Translations under genes and position numbers: made by a program
Origin: Myroides guanonis
GTDB lineage: Bacteria; Bacteroidota; Bacteroidia; Flavobacteriales; Flavobacteriaceae
Length of the DNA stretch: 64,000 nt
NCBI RefSeq assembly: GCF_900114085.1
Contig: NZ_FORU01000004.1
Location: forward strand, 62,001 to 126,000
Reading direction: 5' to 3'
The notes under the pieces: model-generated
Told to the model about the DNA's origin: nothing
Database searches by the model: none
What the model saw: only the letters and a program-made list of their open reading frames with translations
Part shown: positions 7,826-17,576 of the stretch, in pieces
Position numbering within the stretch: position 1 is the first letter of the stretch
Layout: the number at the start of each line of letters is the position of its first letter

Positions 7826-8368
7826 CTAAAATTTTAGGTTGTTGTATTGTGTTTTGGTTATGGTATACCAATTATGGGGTGTTCCATCTAATTCAAATGT
7901 TTCAATATATTGTAGTCCTACTTTTTGGAGTACATTGTTTGATCCTTTGTTTTCACAATCGACAATTGCGTGAACTTCGTTTATGTTTAAGTTGTTGAAG
8001 GCGTAGTCTAGTGAAGCTATTGCGGTTTCAGTGGCGTATCCTTTTCCCCAGTGTTCTTGTTGAAATCTGTAGCCTAAGTCGTAATAGTTTATATGGTTAT
8101 TGGTTTTTTCTTTTATGAGTTTTAATCCTGACCAGCCTATAAATTCATTGGTGCTTTTGTTTATTACTGCCCATCGACCTATTCCATTGTCTTGGTATTG
8201 TTGTCTTATGTACTGTATTGCTGCGAGTGCTTCTTCTTTTGTTTTTATCGGGCTATTTCCAAGATATCTGTGTACTTCTGGATCTGTGTCGAGTTTGAGT
8301 ATTCCTTCTACGTCTGTTGGGTGGATTTCTCTTAATTGTAGTCGTTCTGTTTCTTTGTATATTTTCAT
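7826..8368 (-). CDS. GNAT family N-acetyltransferase (RimJ/RimL-like)
   Basis: 180 aa with the typical opening of the RimJ/RimL group (TERLQLREIHPTDVEGILKL). The acetyl-CoA loop region is about residues 105-120 (YRFQQEHWGKGYATETA), and the C-terminal strand has NVLQKVGLQYIETFELDG. These enzymes transfer an acetyl group to protein N-termini or small molecules; the substrate cannot be told. The gene starts 25 bp after the stop of the ATPase gene at 8394-8945 on the same strand, so the two are likely co-transcribed. Length is normal for the family. Confidence 0.9.
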   Translation of the reverse strand: MKIYKETERLQLREIHPTDVEGILKLDTDPEVHRYLGNSPIKTKEEALAAIQYIRQQYQDNGIGRWAVINKSTNEFIGWSGLKLIKEKTNNHINYYDLGYRFQQEHWGKGYATETAIASLDYAFNNLNINEVHAIVDCENKGSNNVLQKVGLQYIETFELDGTPHNWYTITKTQYNNLKF

Positions 8369-8393
8369 AGTGATCTGTGTTTTACTTGTTGGG

Positions 8394-8945
8394 TTATTTC
8401 AAATTTAGTTGTTTTATTATAAATTCTGCTCTGTTTTGTGTGTTGAGTTTTGGTACTTCTATTACTGTATAACCGTGTTTTTGATAGGTTTCTTTCATTT
8501 TATTGTACGTGTATAGTGCTTCTTCCCATGTTTGTTTTCTTTCGGTGTCTGTTTCGTAGATCTCCTGCCATGGTGGAAGGATGTATACTTTGTTGTTATA
8601 CGTTATTTGATCGGTGATTTGTTTCATTTCTTTTGTGATGGGGATGTTCTCCATTTCAAAATAGCAATGTGTATCTAAAATGCCTCTGTCAAAGAATACG
8701 GTTTGTTCTGGGTGTTTTTCAAGGGTCTCAAAATAGGTTTTTAGGGTGGCTTTGAACATTAGTTCTCCGTATAGTTCTTTGTTTTTCCATGGTAGCCCGT
8801 TTCCGTTTATTTCTATTTGCTCTTTTATTATTCTACGTGCTTCTTCGGGTATGGTTTTGTAGCCGTGTTTTTCTAATTCTTTTAATAGGGTTGTTTTTCC
8901 AACTCCTGGTCCGCCTGTTATTACATATAGGTTTTTATTTTTCAC
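8394..8945 (-). CDS. small P-loop ATPase (AAA_28-like)
   Basis: 183 aa. Walker A is at residues 11-19 (GGPGVGKTT), followed by LLKELEKHGYKTIPEEARRII. The FFDRGILDTHCYFE segment near residue 88 gives the acidic residue expected in this family of ATP/GTP-binding proteins. They resemble small-molecule kinases, and their substrates are mostly unknown. No membrane segment. Upstream partner of the GNAT gene at 7826-8368, with a 25-bp gap. Family assignment is firm; exact function is not. Confidence 0.85.
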   Translation of the reverse strand: MKNKNLYVITGGPGVGKTTLLKELEKHGYKTIPEEARRIIKEQIEINGNGLPWKNKELYGELMFKATLKTYFETLEKHPEQTVFFDRGILDTHCYFEMENIPITKEMKQITDQITYNNKVYILPPWQEIYETDTERKQTWEEALYTYNKMKETYQKHGYTVIEVPKLNTQNRAEFIIKQLNLK

Positions 8946-9020
8946 TTTTTGTTGTATTTGGACTGGTTTGTTAAGTGATTTAAAGGGTTTTCTATTTCTG
9001 TTTTCAAGTATAGATACTCT

Positions 9021-9089
9021 TACACTTAATTGATTTAAGTATAAGTGTATTTAGCGATACAGAGTGTTTTAGTTTCTATATCGCTAAAT
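9021..9089. terminator. two adjacent hairpins downstream of the oxoamine synthase gene
   Basis: TACACTTA at 9021-9028 pairs with TAAGTGTA at 9042-9049. ATTTAGCGATA at 9049-9059 pairs exactly with TATCGCTAAAT at 9079-9089. They sit 20-90 bp beyond the stop of the minus-strand gene ending at 9109. There is no clear T-run, so this may be a processing or protein site rather than a classic terminator. Confidence 0.45.
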
Positions 9090-9108
9090 AGTAGAGTTTC
9101 ACAATTGT

Positions 9109-10401
9109 CTATAATTTTGCTTCACTTATGTAGGACGCGGATGCTGTTATTCCTAGTTTCTTATTTATATATTCATAAACGTTTAGGGCTTTGTCTAGTT
9201 GTTCTTTGGTGTGTGTGGCCATTAAACTCATTCTAATTCTTGAATCTTTTAGTGATACTGCTGGATACATGATAGGATTGGTGTAAATTCCATTTTCTAA
9301 TAGTAGCTTTCCTGCTTCACTGTTTTTTGTTACATCTCCTATTTTTACTGGTATAATTGCTGATGAACTTGTGCCGACATCTAGTCCTATTTGTTGTAGT
9401 CCGCTTTTGTAATAGTTTATGTTATCCCATAGCATTTTTTGCCATTTTGGTTCTTCATCTATTAGTTCTATTGCTCTTGTTACTCCTGCTATGGCTGGGG
9501 ATGAGGAGGCTGAGAACGCGTATTGTCTAGATTGAAATTGTAAATAGCTAATGATATGTGGGTTGTTTGCGATTACATATCCTCCTATGTTTCCAAAGGT
9601 TTTACTGAATGTTCCTGTTATGATGTCTACTTTATCCATCACATCGAAATATTCCATGGCTCCTCGTCCTGTTTCACCGAGTACTCCTATTCCATGTGCA
9701 TCGTCTACTAGGACTACTCCTCCGTATTTATGGGTTAGTTCTACTATTTCTTTTAGTGGTGCGATGTCTCCGTCTTGTGAATAGACTCCGTCTACGATTA
9801 CCATTTTGGTTCTGTAAGCATCTTTTGAGTGTGCTAATATTCGCTCAAGTGCTACGACATCATTATGAGGAAAACGTTTGGTTGTCGTGCCTAAAACTCC
9901 TTCGTAAACGCTTGCATGTACTGACATGTCAACGATTGCTATGTCTTCTTTTTTTAATAGGCATAGAAGGGAAGCACTGTTTGATGTATATCCTGTTGTA
10001 TAGGCGATTGCTGATCCTCTTGGTTTTTTGAAAAAGTCGGATAGTTTGTTTTCTAAGTCTCTGTGGTAGTCAAAATAGCCTCCTATTAATGGTGAAGCGC
10101 CTGCTCCTGTTCCATATTTTTCAATGCTTGCTATGACTGCTTTTTTGATTTCTGGGTGTTGTGTGAATCCTAAATAGTCGTTGCAAACGAAACTTATGTA
10201 ACTCCCTTGTTTGATATAGCCGTTTTCTTCCATATCGATTTCTGGTCCGCACCCTGAGGTTGCCAGGAGTCGATAATTCATGAACTCGTTTTCTCTTAGA
10301 TAGTCAAGATATCCTTCATGTGCTTTTGCTCTTTCAAATATATCCATGTTTGGAATGTTTTCAAAGTCTTTAAAGCTTGCTTTTGTGTAATCGAATTTCA
10401 T
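9109..10401 (-). CDS. alpha-oxoamine synthase (serine palmitoyltransferase / cysteate acyltransferase type)
   Basis: 430 aa, a PLP enzyme of aminotransferase fold type I. Visible marks are CNDYLGFTQHP near 73, the cofactor-stacking His at 162, DDAHGIGVLG at 233-242 and the PLP lysine at 267 in TFSKTFGNIGG. The family condenses an amino acid with an acyl-CoA or acyl-ACP and loses CO2: BioF, Kbl, serine palmitoyltransferase or the cysteate enzyme for sulfonolipids. The extended N-terminus and the TFSKTFGNIGG context fit the lipid-forming branch better than BioF or Kbl. So it probably makes the backbone of sphingolipids or sulfonolipids, which are known in this phylum. It stands alone, divergent from the giant gene at 11009. 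Confidence 0.85.
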   Translation of the reverse strand: MKFDYTKASFKDFENIPNMDIFERAKAHEGYLDYLRENEFMNYRLLATSGCGPEIDMEENGYIKQGSYISFVCNDYLGFTQHPEIKKAVIASIEKYGTGAGASPLIGGYFDYHRDLENKLSDFFKKPRGSAIAYTTGYTSNSASLLCLLKKEDIAIVDMSVHASVYEGVLGTTTKRFPHNDVVALERILAHSKDAYRTKMVIVDGVYSQDGDIAPLKEIVELTHKYGGVVLVDDAHGIGVLGETGRGAMEYFDVMDKVDIITGTFSKTFGNIGGYVIANNPHIISYLQFQSRQYAFSASSSPAIAGVTRAIELIDEEPKWQKMLWDNINYYKSGLQQIGLDVGTSSSAIIPVKIGDVTKNSEAGKLLLENGIYTNPIMYPAVSLKDSRIRMSLMATHTKEQLDKALNVYEYINKKLGITASASYISEAKL

Positions 10402-11008
10402 AGTTGTTTGTGTTTTTTTTGTTTAGAATTCTAAATCTAAATATATTTTTCAACAATATCATGTTGCTCTGATTAAGATTTTGGTGAGTTTTGGATTAAG
10501 TAGAGTTGGTTTGTTCGGGAATATGATTGTTGTATGTTTTTAATAAAATAGGGGGAGTGTGTTGTTTTTAATTTATGATAAAAGTGATATAAATTTAATT
10601 TGTTTAATAAAATGCTGATATTTACTAGGCTCGCAATATGAAAGAATGTTGTTGTTTTTATTTAGTTTTGTGATATATTAGCAATTAAATGTTCTTTTAT
10701 TTGATTATTTTGCTTGTATGTCTTGGTTTTTTCTATAGTTTTATGGACTTAATGTCAATTTTGTCATAGCCAAATATTAAATCATATTATTTCATGTCTT
10801 ACTGTTACCGGTACTTTGTACTTTTCCCTTTGCTACTTCATAATTAATAGTAGTTCTTATTTATACAATTTCTTTTTTATCAATTTTTAATTAATCTATA
10901 GAGAGATAGAATTTTTCTTACTCGGGAAGATTATAGAGTGTTTGTTATTCTATCGTGCTTTCTATCTTAAGTGAGTTAATGACTTTTCTTCTTTTTAATC
11001 TACAATAA
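10402..11008. other. 607-bp AT-rich divergent intergenic region
   Basis: No gene seen. It separates the oxoamine synthase (minus) from the giant adhesin-like gene (plus) and must carry both promoters. Near 10908-10970 there are short inverted words (GATAGAA and TTCTATC, twice) just upstream of the plus-strand gene. I see no other repeat here. Confidence 0.5.
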
Positions 11009-14000
11009 ATGAATAAAATTAAATATTGGAGCTTATGTATAAGCTTGTTTTGCATTATGGCTGTGTTTGCCTATCAAAAGCAGAGTATACAGGATGGTTT
11101 TAGGAATGTAATGTTGTTTTCGACTGAAGATATCAGTCCAAAATCAAATTGTTCTCCATTTTCTTTACCTTTTAAAGAGTCTTTTAATAGTAGTTCGATG
11201 ACATTGGATTGCTGGACTATTGTTGATGGGAATGGGGATAGTTCTTCTCCTACGGGTAGTAATATTTGGAAGACTATTTCTTATTCTACTCATGAGGGGA
11301 ATGGGACTATGTATTTTTATGGTTCGGGTAAACCGAATGATGATTGGTTGATTTCTCCTACTTTTTCATTGAATGGTGGTTTGTATGAGTTGTCTTATTT
11401 CTATAGAACTAATACTTATGACAAAAATGAGTTTGAGGTTTATTATTCTACTAATGGGGTTGATGTTTCTGATTTTACTGAGGTTATCTATCCTAAGAAG
11501 ATGGTGCAGTTAGGGAATTATGTGAAAGCCACTTATTATTTTGAAAACATTACGGGGTCTGTAAATATTGGTTGGCATGTTGTTACTAACGGTGACACTA
11601 GTTTGTATGTTGATGAGATTAGTTTAGAGGAGGTTAGTTGTAAGGCTCCTGATTTGGATGTGAAAATTTCTAATATAGGGAGTGATAAGGCTACTGCTAG
11701 TTGGCAAGATGGTTACAACTCTAAGTGGGAATATCATTTGTTGGAAGAGGATGAGGTGTTGCCTACTAAATCGGGTGCGGTTGCTTCTGGAAAATCTATC
11801 ACATTGTTAAAAACGACTGGAGCTAGTTCTCTTAATTTATTACCTAATACTCCTTATGATTTTTATGTTCGTTCTTCTTGTGGGGTGAATAAGTTTAGTA
11901 AGTGGATTGGTCCTATTAAGTTTAGGACTTCTTGTGTCGATTTTAATCTTCCTTTTGCAGAGGGGTTTAATAAGGATTCTTCTTCTATTGATTGTTGGTC
12001 TACTCCGAATGTGAATAGTGATGGCACTTTGATTAGTGATATTTGGAAGGTGAATAGCGATCGTTTTGAAGGTGATCAGTCTATGCGTTATTATGGTTCT
12101 GGTTCTAACGATGCATGGTTGATTTCTCCTGGATTTGTGTTTGATTTGAATAAAATATACCGTGTTTCTTATAAGTATAAGACTTCTGTTAGTTTTAAGA
12201 ATGATTATCGTGTTTTATTGTCCAAGAGTGGTGCTGCTATCAGTGCTTTTACGGAGGTGTTGTTGGAGAGGAAGCAATTGAATAATGAGAGTTGGATTGA
12301 GGAGAAAATTATCATTAACGGTATTAGCGGTTCTGTGAATTTAGCTTGGCATGCTAATACTATGAATAGCAGTACTTATATTTTTATTGACGATTTAAAG
12401 ATAGAGGAAGTGGCTTGTGCGGATGCTACTGATTTAGTGGTAACAAATGCTACTAAAAACGCTGTAAATATTGATTGGAAGGATGGTTTTGGTTCTGAAT
12501 GGGAGTATGCTGTGAATGTTAAGGGAACTGGGGTTCCAACTGGATCTGGTATAAAAACAACATCTAAATCTGTTGTTGCTGATAAAGATACTAAGGGAAA
12601 TGTTTTACAGAGTAATACGGCTTATGAGGTTTATGTGAGGTCTGTTTGTAGCAACGGTGAGTTTAGTGATTGGACTGGTCCTGTTTCTTTTAGGACTTTG
12701 TGTGAGGATTTTAGTTTGCCTTTTTGGGAGGGGTTTAATGGGGATTCTGAGTCTTTTTATTGCTGGTCTACTTTAGATGAAAATAAGGATGGTACAACTG
12801 GTGGTAATCAATGGTTACGAGTTACTTCGGATTATTATGAGGGAAGCGGTGCGATGCGTCTTTCTGTTTATGATTATTCGAATGTGGTAAATACGGATGA
12901 TTATTTAGTGTCTCCTACACTTGTATTTTCTAAGAATAAGATTTATCGTTTAAGGTATTTTTATAAAGGTAGTAGTTATTCGGGATTAAATAATGTAGAG
13001 GTTTTGGCTTCTTCTAAAGGGGTTAAGGCTGAAAATTTTGATAAGGAGATTGTTAAGATTAAATCTTATACAAATGACGATTATTTGGAAGAGATTGTTT
13101 TTATAAAAAACCTGGAGGGTGCTGCTAATTTAGCTTGGCATGTTAAGGGTCTGGGGAATCAATCTGTTTATATTGATAATATTTCTATTGAAGAGGTGGA
13201 GGGGTGTCCTGAGCCACTAAACCCTGAAGTTAAGGATATTGAAAAGGATAAAGCCACTTTAGTGTGGTCTGATGATATGGGGGGGTCTAGTTGGGAGTTT
13301 TTTATTCAGGAGGCAGGATTGGGTATGCCAACTTCTAATGGTGTTGTTTCGAAGTCAAAAACGGTTACTGTAACTAGTGAAAATTCTGGTAAATCTCTTA
13401 TTCCAAACACGAAATATGATTTTTATGTTCGTACTGTTTGTGGAAAGGGCGCGTTTAGTGTTTGGACTAAAGCTGTTTCTTTTTATACCGCTTGTACGAC
13501 TTATTCTCTTCCGTTCGAAGAGACTTTTAATAGTTTGTCTAAATCTGCTCGTTGTTGGACTGTTTTTGATGAGAACGGGGATACTTCTTCTTGGGGAACG
13601 AATTTTTGGAAGATTGATAACAGTCATGTTTATGAGGGGGATTTGGCTCTTAATTTTGCTGGAAATGGTGAACCTAATAATGATTGGGCAATTTCTCCGG
13701 GCTTGGAATTAGAGAGTTCTCAGTATGTTTTAAAATATCAATACCGATCGGATTCTAAATATGAGAATAGTTTTGAGGTGTTATTGTCTTATGATGGAGT
13801 TGATGTTTCAAAGTTTACGACGGAGCTTGTTAAGGGTAAAGTTTATAAGAATGATAATTATATTGAAGAGGTGGTTTTCTTTACGGCTACTAAAGGGATT
13901 GCAAATATTGCATGGCATTTAACAACTAATGGGGTTACTACTGTTTCTATTGATAATATTTCGCTTAAGGAGGTTTCTGGTTGTTTAGAGCCTTATTTGA

Positions 14001-16756
14001 TTGAGGTGAGTAATCCAACTGATACGTCGTTGGACTTGAAGTGGCAACAGTTAGGTGGTTTGACTGATTGGGAGATATTGGTTGTTCCGTACGGAGAGGA
14101 TGAGAATGCTAGTCCAATTTTGAAGACTACTGTTTCTGGAACTCCTAATACGACTTTGTCTGGGTTACCTTCTGGGACTGCTTTTACAATTTATGTTAGA
14201 GCGGCTTGTGGAACTGTTAATTCTTTTAGTGATTGGGCTACTGCTGTTCATACTGGAACTTTGGTTGGGGGTAATGATGAGTGTAGTAATGCTACAGTTA
14301 TTCCTGTTAATAAGGATGAGGTTTGTAATTTAGTATTGGCATCATCATTTAATGGAGCGACTATTTCAACAGGAATTGTCCCTGCTACTTGTGCATTTTC
14401 TATGAAAGAGGATGTATGGTATTCTTTTACTGCGACTTCAGCTTTGCATTTGCTTAGTCTTACTGATGTTATGAGTTTTTCTGGTCAGGATAATATTGGC
14501 TATGAGATTAATGGGGCTTTGTATAGTGAAACTTGTGGAAATATTACGGGTGCTGCTAAGGATTGTTTCGTTTTTAGAAGTGATAAGCAAAATTGGATTC
14601 TCCGTGATTTAATTCCTGGAAATAGCTATACGGTTCGTTTAGGTTCTAATAGTATTAAGGCTGATTTTTATTTTAATCTTTGTATTACGGGTTCTGAATA
14701 TTCTCCATTAGAGGTTAGTTCTGTGGATGATGATTATTCTCTTGAAAATCTTGTTAAGAAGGTTTTGATTGATTCTGAATGTGACATAGTGGATAATATT
14801 TATTATCAGGTTGGTGATGGGTCTGCTGAGACTAAATTGGTGAATGCGATTGGTTCTTTTAAACAGGCTAATTCGTTGTTTCCTTTTGAGTCTGGTATTG
14901 TATTAGCGACTAATGATATTGATTTTGTTTCTGGCCCTTATAGAGGGGATATAGGAGTGAATAGGGGAGCTATTACATTTAGATGGAATGGGGATAAAGA
15001 AATTAATGATTTAATTAAGAATGCCGGTGGTGGTCCTTCTGAGGACAAGAGAGTTACTCAGCTAGGGTTTGATTTTATTCCTTTGCATGATGAGTTGAGT
15101 TTTGAGTATCTTTTTGCTTCTAATAGTTATTCTAAGGATTGTGGTCATAGTTGTGAAGCTGGAGCGATGTTTGGAGCATGGTTGATTGATAGTGAAACGG
15201 GAGAAGCTCAAAATCTTGCAAAAGTGAAAGGTACTGATAAAACAATCGCTCTAAATACGGTTCGTGATAGCGAAAAATTAGGGTTGTCTTGTGAGAGTAG
15301 TAATGCTGAGTATTTTTGGAAGTCGTATGGGAATATGTTTGATAATCCTATTCAAGCTCCTATTGATTTTGCTGGAATGACAAAGGCTATGCAGTCTGAA
15401 AAGGTGAAGGTAGTGCCTGGTCGTAGATACCATATTAAGTTGACTGTTATGGATTTTTGTGCTGTTCCTCAGCATAGTTCTGCTGTTTTCTTTAATGCGG
15501 GTAGTTTTGATATTGGTAATATTGACTTAGGGGCTGATTTATTGGTTGATACTGAGAATGCTATCTGCTATGGTGAATCTCAGGTTATTCATTCTGGCTT
15601 GGTGGAGGATGTTGATAATTTGGTTATTGAATGGTTTAAGAACGGGGTTTTAATTCCTGGTGAAACTAATGTGTCATTAGAGGTTACTGAGGCTGGAACG
15701 TATATGGTTAAGGCTTTTTACAAGGACTTAAATTGTGGTCCTGAGGGAAGTATTGTTGTTGAGTTTTATGCTCCTCTTACGGATGTTGTTAATGGACCTA
15801 AGGATATTGAGGTTTGTCGTTTTGCGTTTTCTGATGTTGCTATTGATTTGTTCGAGGCTACTTTGAATATGTTTCCTAACGGTGACAGTATTGCTTATGA
15901 TTTGAGTTTTTTCTTGGATGATGCTCTTACTGTTGATGTGAAGAATCCTTCTCAGTTTGTGTTGAGTGAGATTCGCGAGTCTCAAAAGATTTATCTGGTG
16001 GTTACTGATAAGGTTTCTGGTTGTTCTATTTTATATGATTTTATCTTGAAACCTATTAAGGGTGCTGTGCCCGATAAGATTAAGAATGTGGTTGCTTGTG
16101 AGAGTTATGAACTACCTGCTTTGGCTGAGGGTCTGAGTTATTTTTCTGAGTCTGGTGGAAAGGGTAAGCGTTATAATGCTGGCGATATTTTAGATGCTGG
16201 GGTTTATATTATGTTTGTTGTTCAGGATAATGGTAATGGTTGTTTTGAGGAAACGTCTTTTACTATCGAGGTTAGTGAGGGTATTACAGCGGATTATTTT
16301 GAGGATCAGGTATTGAATTGCAAGTTGTATGAATTGCTTCCATTGTCTGCTAATAACAAGTATTTTACGGTTGTTAATGGTAATAGGGTTGAGTTACCGG
16401 TTGGTTCAATTATTTATCAGAATAATACTGAGATTATCGTTGTTGCTACTTCGTCTAATGGTGCTTGTTCGGATGAGCATAGTTTTACTATTAACTATGA
16501 GGAATGTCCTATTCAAAAAGGGATTTCTCCGAATGGTGATGGCTTGAATGATAGTTTTGATTTGAGTGCTCATGGCGTAACAAGTGTAAAGGTTTACAAT
16601 CGTTTTGGTTCTGAGGTTTATTCTTTTTCTGGTGCTTATACGGACCAATGGAAGGGTACTTCTAAATCTGGTGGTGATTTACCTAGTGGGACTTATTATT
16701 ATGTTGTTGAAACTTTTGGTCAGACTAAAACTGGATGGGTTCAAATAAACCGCTAA
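11009..16756 (+). CDS. giant T9SS-secreted multidomain adhesin-like protein
   Basis: 1915 aa. After an N-terminal signal segment come four repeated units, each a cleaved-adhesin or choice-of-anchor J type jelly-roll domain plus an FN3-like domain. They start near residues 48, 307, 563 and 827 at Cys-x(4)-LPF-x-E-x-F. A Cys-containing domain begins at about 1086 (GGNDECSNATVIP). A choice-of-anchor L type domain spans about 1231-1500 (FEYLFASNSY). Ig-like segments follow, then a C-terminal type B sorting domain from about 1832 (KGISPNGDGLNDSFDL to the end). It should cross the outer membrane by type IX secretion and act at the surface in adhesion, matrix or glycan binding. No catalytic domain is seen. 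Confidence 0.9.
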   Translation: MNKIKYWSLCISLFCIMAVFAYQKQSIQDGFRNVMLFSTEDISPKSNCSPFSLPFKESFNSSSMTLDCWTIVDGNGDSSSPTGSNIWKTISYSTHEGNGTMYFYGSGKPNDDWLISPTFSLNGGLYELSYFYRTNTYDKNEFEVYYSTNGVDVSDFTEVIYPKKMVQLGNYVKATYYFENITGSVNIGWHVVTNGDTSLYVDEISLEEVSCKAPDLDVKISNIGSDKATASWQDGYNSKWEYHLLEEDEVLPTKSGAVASGKSITLLKTTGASSLNLLPNTPYDFYVRSSCGVNKFSKWIGPIKFRTSCVDFNLPFAEGFNKDSSSIDCWSTPNVNSDGTLISDIWKVNSDRFEGDQSMRYYGSGSNDAWLISPGFVFDLNKIYRVSYKYKTSVSFKNDYRVLLSKSGAAISAFTEVLLERKQLNNESWIEEKIIINGISGSVNLAWHANTMNSSTYIFIDDLKIEEVACADATDLVVTNATKNAVNIDWKDGFGSEWEYAVNVKGTGVPTGSGIKTTSKSVVADKDTKGNVLQSNTAYEVYVRSVCSNGEFSDWTGPVSFRTLCEDFSLPFWEGFNGDSESFYCWSTLDENKDGTTGGNQWLRVTSDYYEGSGAMRLSVYDYSNVVNTDDYLVSPTLVFSKNKIYRLRYFYKGSSYSGLNNVEVLASSKGVKAENFDKEIVKIKSYTNDDYLEEIVFIKNLEGAANLAWHVKGLGNQSVYIDNISIEEVEGCPEPLNPEVKDIEKDKATLVWSDDMGGSSWEFFIQEAGLGMPTSNGVVSKSKTVTVTSENSGKSLIPNTKYDFYVRTVCGKGAFSVWTKAVSFYTACTTYSLPFEETFNSLSKSARCWTVFDENGDTSSWGTNFWKIDNSHVYEGDLALNFAGNGEPNNDWAISPGLELESSQYVLKYQYRSDSKYENSFEVLLSYDGVDVSKFTTELVKGKVYKNDNYIEEVVFFTATKGIANIAWHLTTNGVTTVSIDNISLKEVSGCLEPYLIEVSNPTDTSLDLKWQQLGGLTDWEILVVPYGEDENASPILKTTVSGTPNTTLSGLPSGTAFTIYVRAACGTVNSFSDWATAVHTGTLVGGNDECSNATVIPVNKDEVCNLVLASSFNGATISTGIVPATCAFSMKEDVWYSFTATSALHLLSLTDVMSFSGQDNIGYEINGALYSETCGNITGAAKDCFVFRSDKQNWILRDLIPGNSYTVRLGSNSIKADFYFNLCITGSEYSPLEVSSVDDDYSLENLVKKVLIDSECDIVDNIYYQVGDGSAETKLVNAIGSFKQANSLFPFESGIVLATNDIDFVSGPYRGDIGVNRGAITFRWNGDKEINDLIKNAGGGPSEDKRVTQLGFDFIPLHDELSFEYLFASNSYSKDCGHSCEAGAMFGAWLIDSETGEAQNLAKVKGTDKTIALNTVRDSEKLGLSCESSNAEYFWKSYGNMFDNPIQAPIDFAGMTKAMQSEKVKVVPGRRYHIKLTVMDFCAVPQHSSAVFFNAGSFDIGNIDLGADLLVDTENAICYGESQVIHSGLVEDVDNLVIEWFKNGVLIPGETNVSLEVTEAGTYMVKAFYKDLNCGPEGSIVVEFYAPLTDVVNGPKDIEVCRFAFSDVAIDLFEATLNMFPNGDSIAYDLSFFLDDALTVDVKNPSQFVLSEIRESQKIYLVVTDKVSGCSILYDFILKPIKGAVPDKIKNVVACESYELPALAEGLSYFSESGGKGKRYNAGDILDAGVYIMFVVQDNGNGCFEETSFTIEVSEGITADYFEDQVLNCKLYELLPLSANNKYFTVVNGNRVELPVGSIIYQNNTEIIVVATSSNGACSDEHSFTINYEECPIQKGISPNGDGLNDSFDLSAHGVTSVKVYNRFGSEVYSFSGAYTDQWKGTSKSGGDLPSGTYYYVVETFGQTKTGWVQINR

Positions 16757-16788
16757 TGTTCTATTAGAATAGTTTGTGATATTGATTT

Positions 16789-16824
16789 AAAAAAGGCTGT
16801 TTCAGAAATGAAACAGCCTTTTTT
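16789..16824. terminator. bidirectional intrinsic terminator
   Basis: Six A, GGCTGTTTCA, loop GAAA, TGAAACAGCC, six T. It is a perfect 10-bp stem between the giant gene (plus) and the Hc1 gene (minus) and can serve both. Confidence 0.9.
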
Positions 16825-16829
16825 ATTTG

Positions 16830-17006
16830 TTAGTTTTTAGAAGCTTCTAAAGATGCCTTACGGAATTCTTTTAAAAGTTTGTCCAAAGCTAATGATGCTT
16901 TTCTTGCTCTTGCACCTGCTGCTTTGTTATTTGATTCTACTTGCATGTCTGAATCAGTTTTAAATGCTTCAAATTCTGTGTTGATTTTTTCTATTAGCTC
17001 TTTCAT
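16830..17006 (-). CDS. Hc1-like small histone H1 protein
   Basis: 58 aa, too short for most gene callers. It begins MKELIEKINTEF and has the basic core NNKAAGARARKASLALDK, then LLKEFRKASLEASKN. This matches the Hc1-type histone H1-like proteins common in Bacteroidota: short, Lys/Ala-rich, helical DNA-binding proteins. The gene ends just inside the right flank of a bidirectional terminator. It is expected to be abundant and to bind DNA without sequence preference. Related proteins usually start with the same MKEL motif, which fixes the start. Confidence 0.88.
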   Translation of the reverse strand: MKELIEKINTEFEAFKTDSDMQVESNNKAAGARARKASLALDKLLKEFRKASLEASKN

Positions 17007-17100
17007 GAGTGTAAAATTTTAATTAGAACCGCAAAAGTATAAAATTAAATGTACTTAGCTAGGCTGATTGCCTATTGTTGTTGGTTTTTGGTTTATTTGT

Positions 17101-17400
17101 GAAGAAGCGAAGGAGCAAAGAGGCGAAGGAGCAGGGTCGAGCGTAAAGTTTTAGTCTAGTAGACTAAAATAGCAACGGAGCCAGCAGGCGTGCTGGAGTA
17201 AGGAGGAGAGAGGCAAAGGAGCAAAGGAGCAAAGAGGCAAAGGAGCAAAGAGGCGAAGGAGGAAAGAGGCGAAGGAGCAAAGAGGCAAAGGAGGAAAGAG
17301 GCAAAGGAGCAAAGAGGCAAAGGAGCAAAGAGGTAAAGGAGCAAAGAGGCGAAGGAGGAAAGAGGCAAAGAGGCTGGGTCAATCGTTTAGTTATAGTCTG
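17101..17400 (+). repeat. purine octamer arrays with two R1 elements
   Basis: Purine-rich octamers run from 17101 to 17130 and from 17206 to about 17372, with unit GAGGCAAA or GGAGCAAA. Each stretch is followed by an R1 element. This block fills most of the 570-bp gap between the Hc1 gene and the lnu-like gene; the long minus-strand frames across it are repeat artefacts. Confidence 0.8.
17131..17199 (+). repeat. R1 element, type A
   Basis: Begins GCAGGGTCGAGCGTAAAG. Then arms TTTTAGTCTA and TAGACTAAAA around a single central G (17149-17169). Then TAGCAACGGA and a second inverted repeat, CCAGCA ... TGCTGG. Full-length reference copy of the repeat. Confidence 0.85.
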
Positions 17401-17437
17401 GTAGACTAAAATAGCGACGGAACCAGCAGGTGGGATG
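17371..17437 (+). repeat. R1 element, degenerate type A
   Basis: Second copy in the same gap, with changes in the left arm (TATAGTCTG) and in the second hairpin (CCAGCAGGTGGG). Confidence 0.7.
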
Positions 17438-17506
17438 GGTAATATATTATTAACGTGAATTCGTAAAGGAGTATAGAAGTAATAAAAAAGAAGGTGTTTC
17501 AAAATA

Positions 17507-17544
17507 GTGATAATCGATTTCCTATTGTGGAAACTGATTATCAC
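17507..17544. terminator. 16-bp stem-loop downstream of lnu-like gene
   Basis: GTGATAATCGATTTCC and GGAAACTGATTATCAC pair around TATTGT with one two-base mismatch. On the minus strand it is followed by a T-rich stretch, so it likely ends transcription of the gene at 17577-18359. Confidence 0.7.
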
Positions 17545-17576
17545 CAATGTGTTATTGTGAGTTTAGAGTAAATTTT

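Noticed and set aside
17156..17547. Minus-strand frames across the purine arrays and R1 copies
   Set aside because: Same low-complexity artefact, with no start context or similarity.
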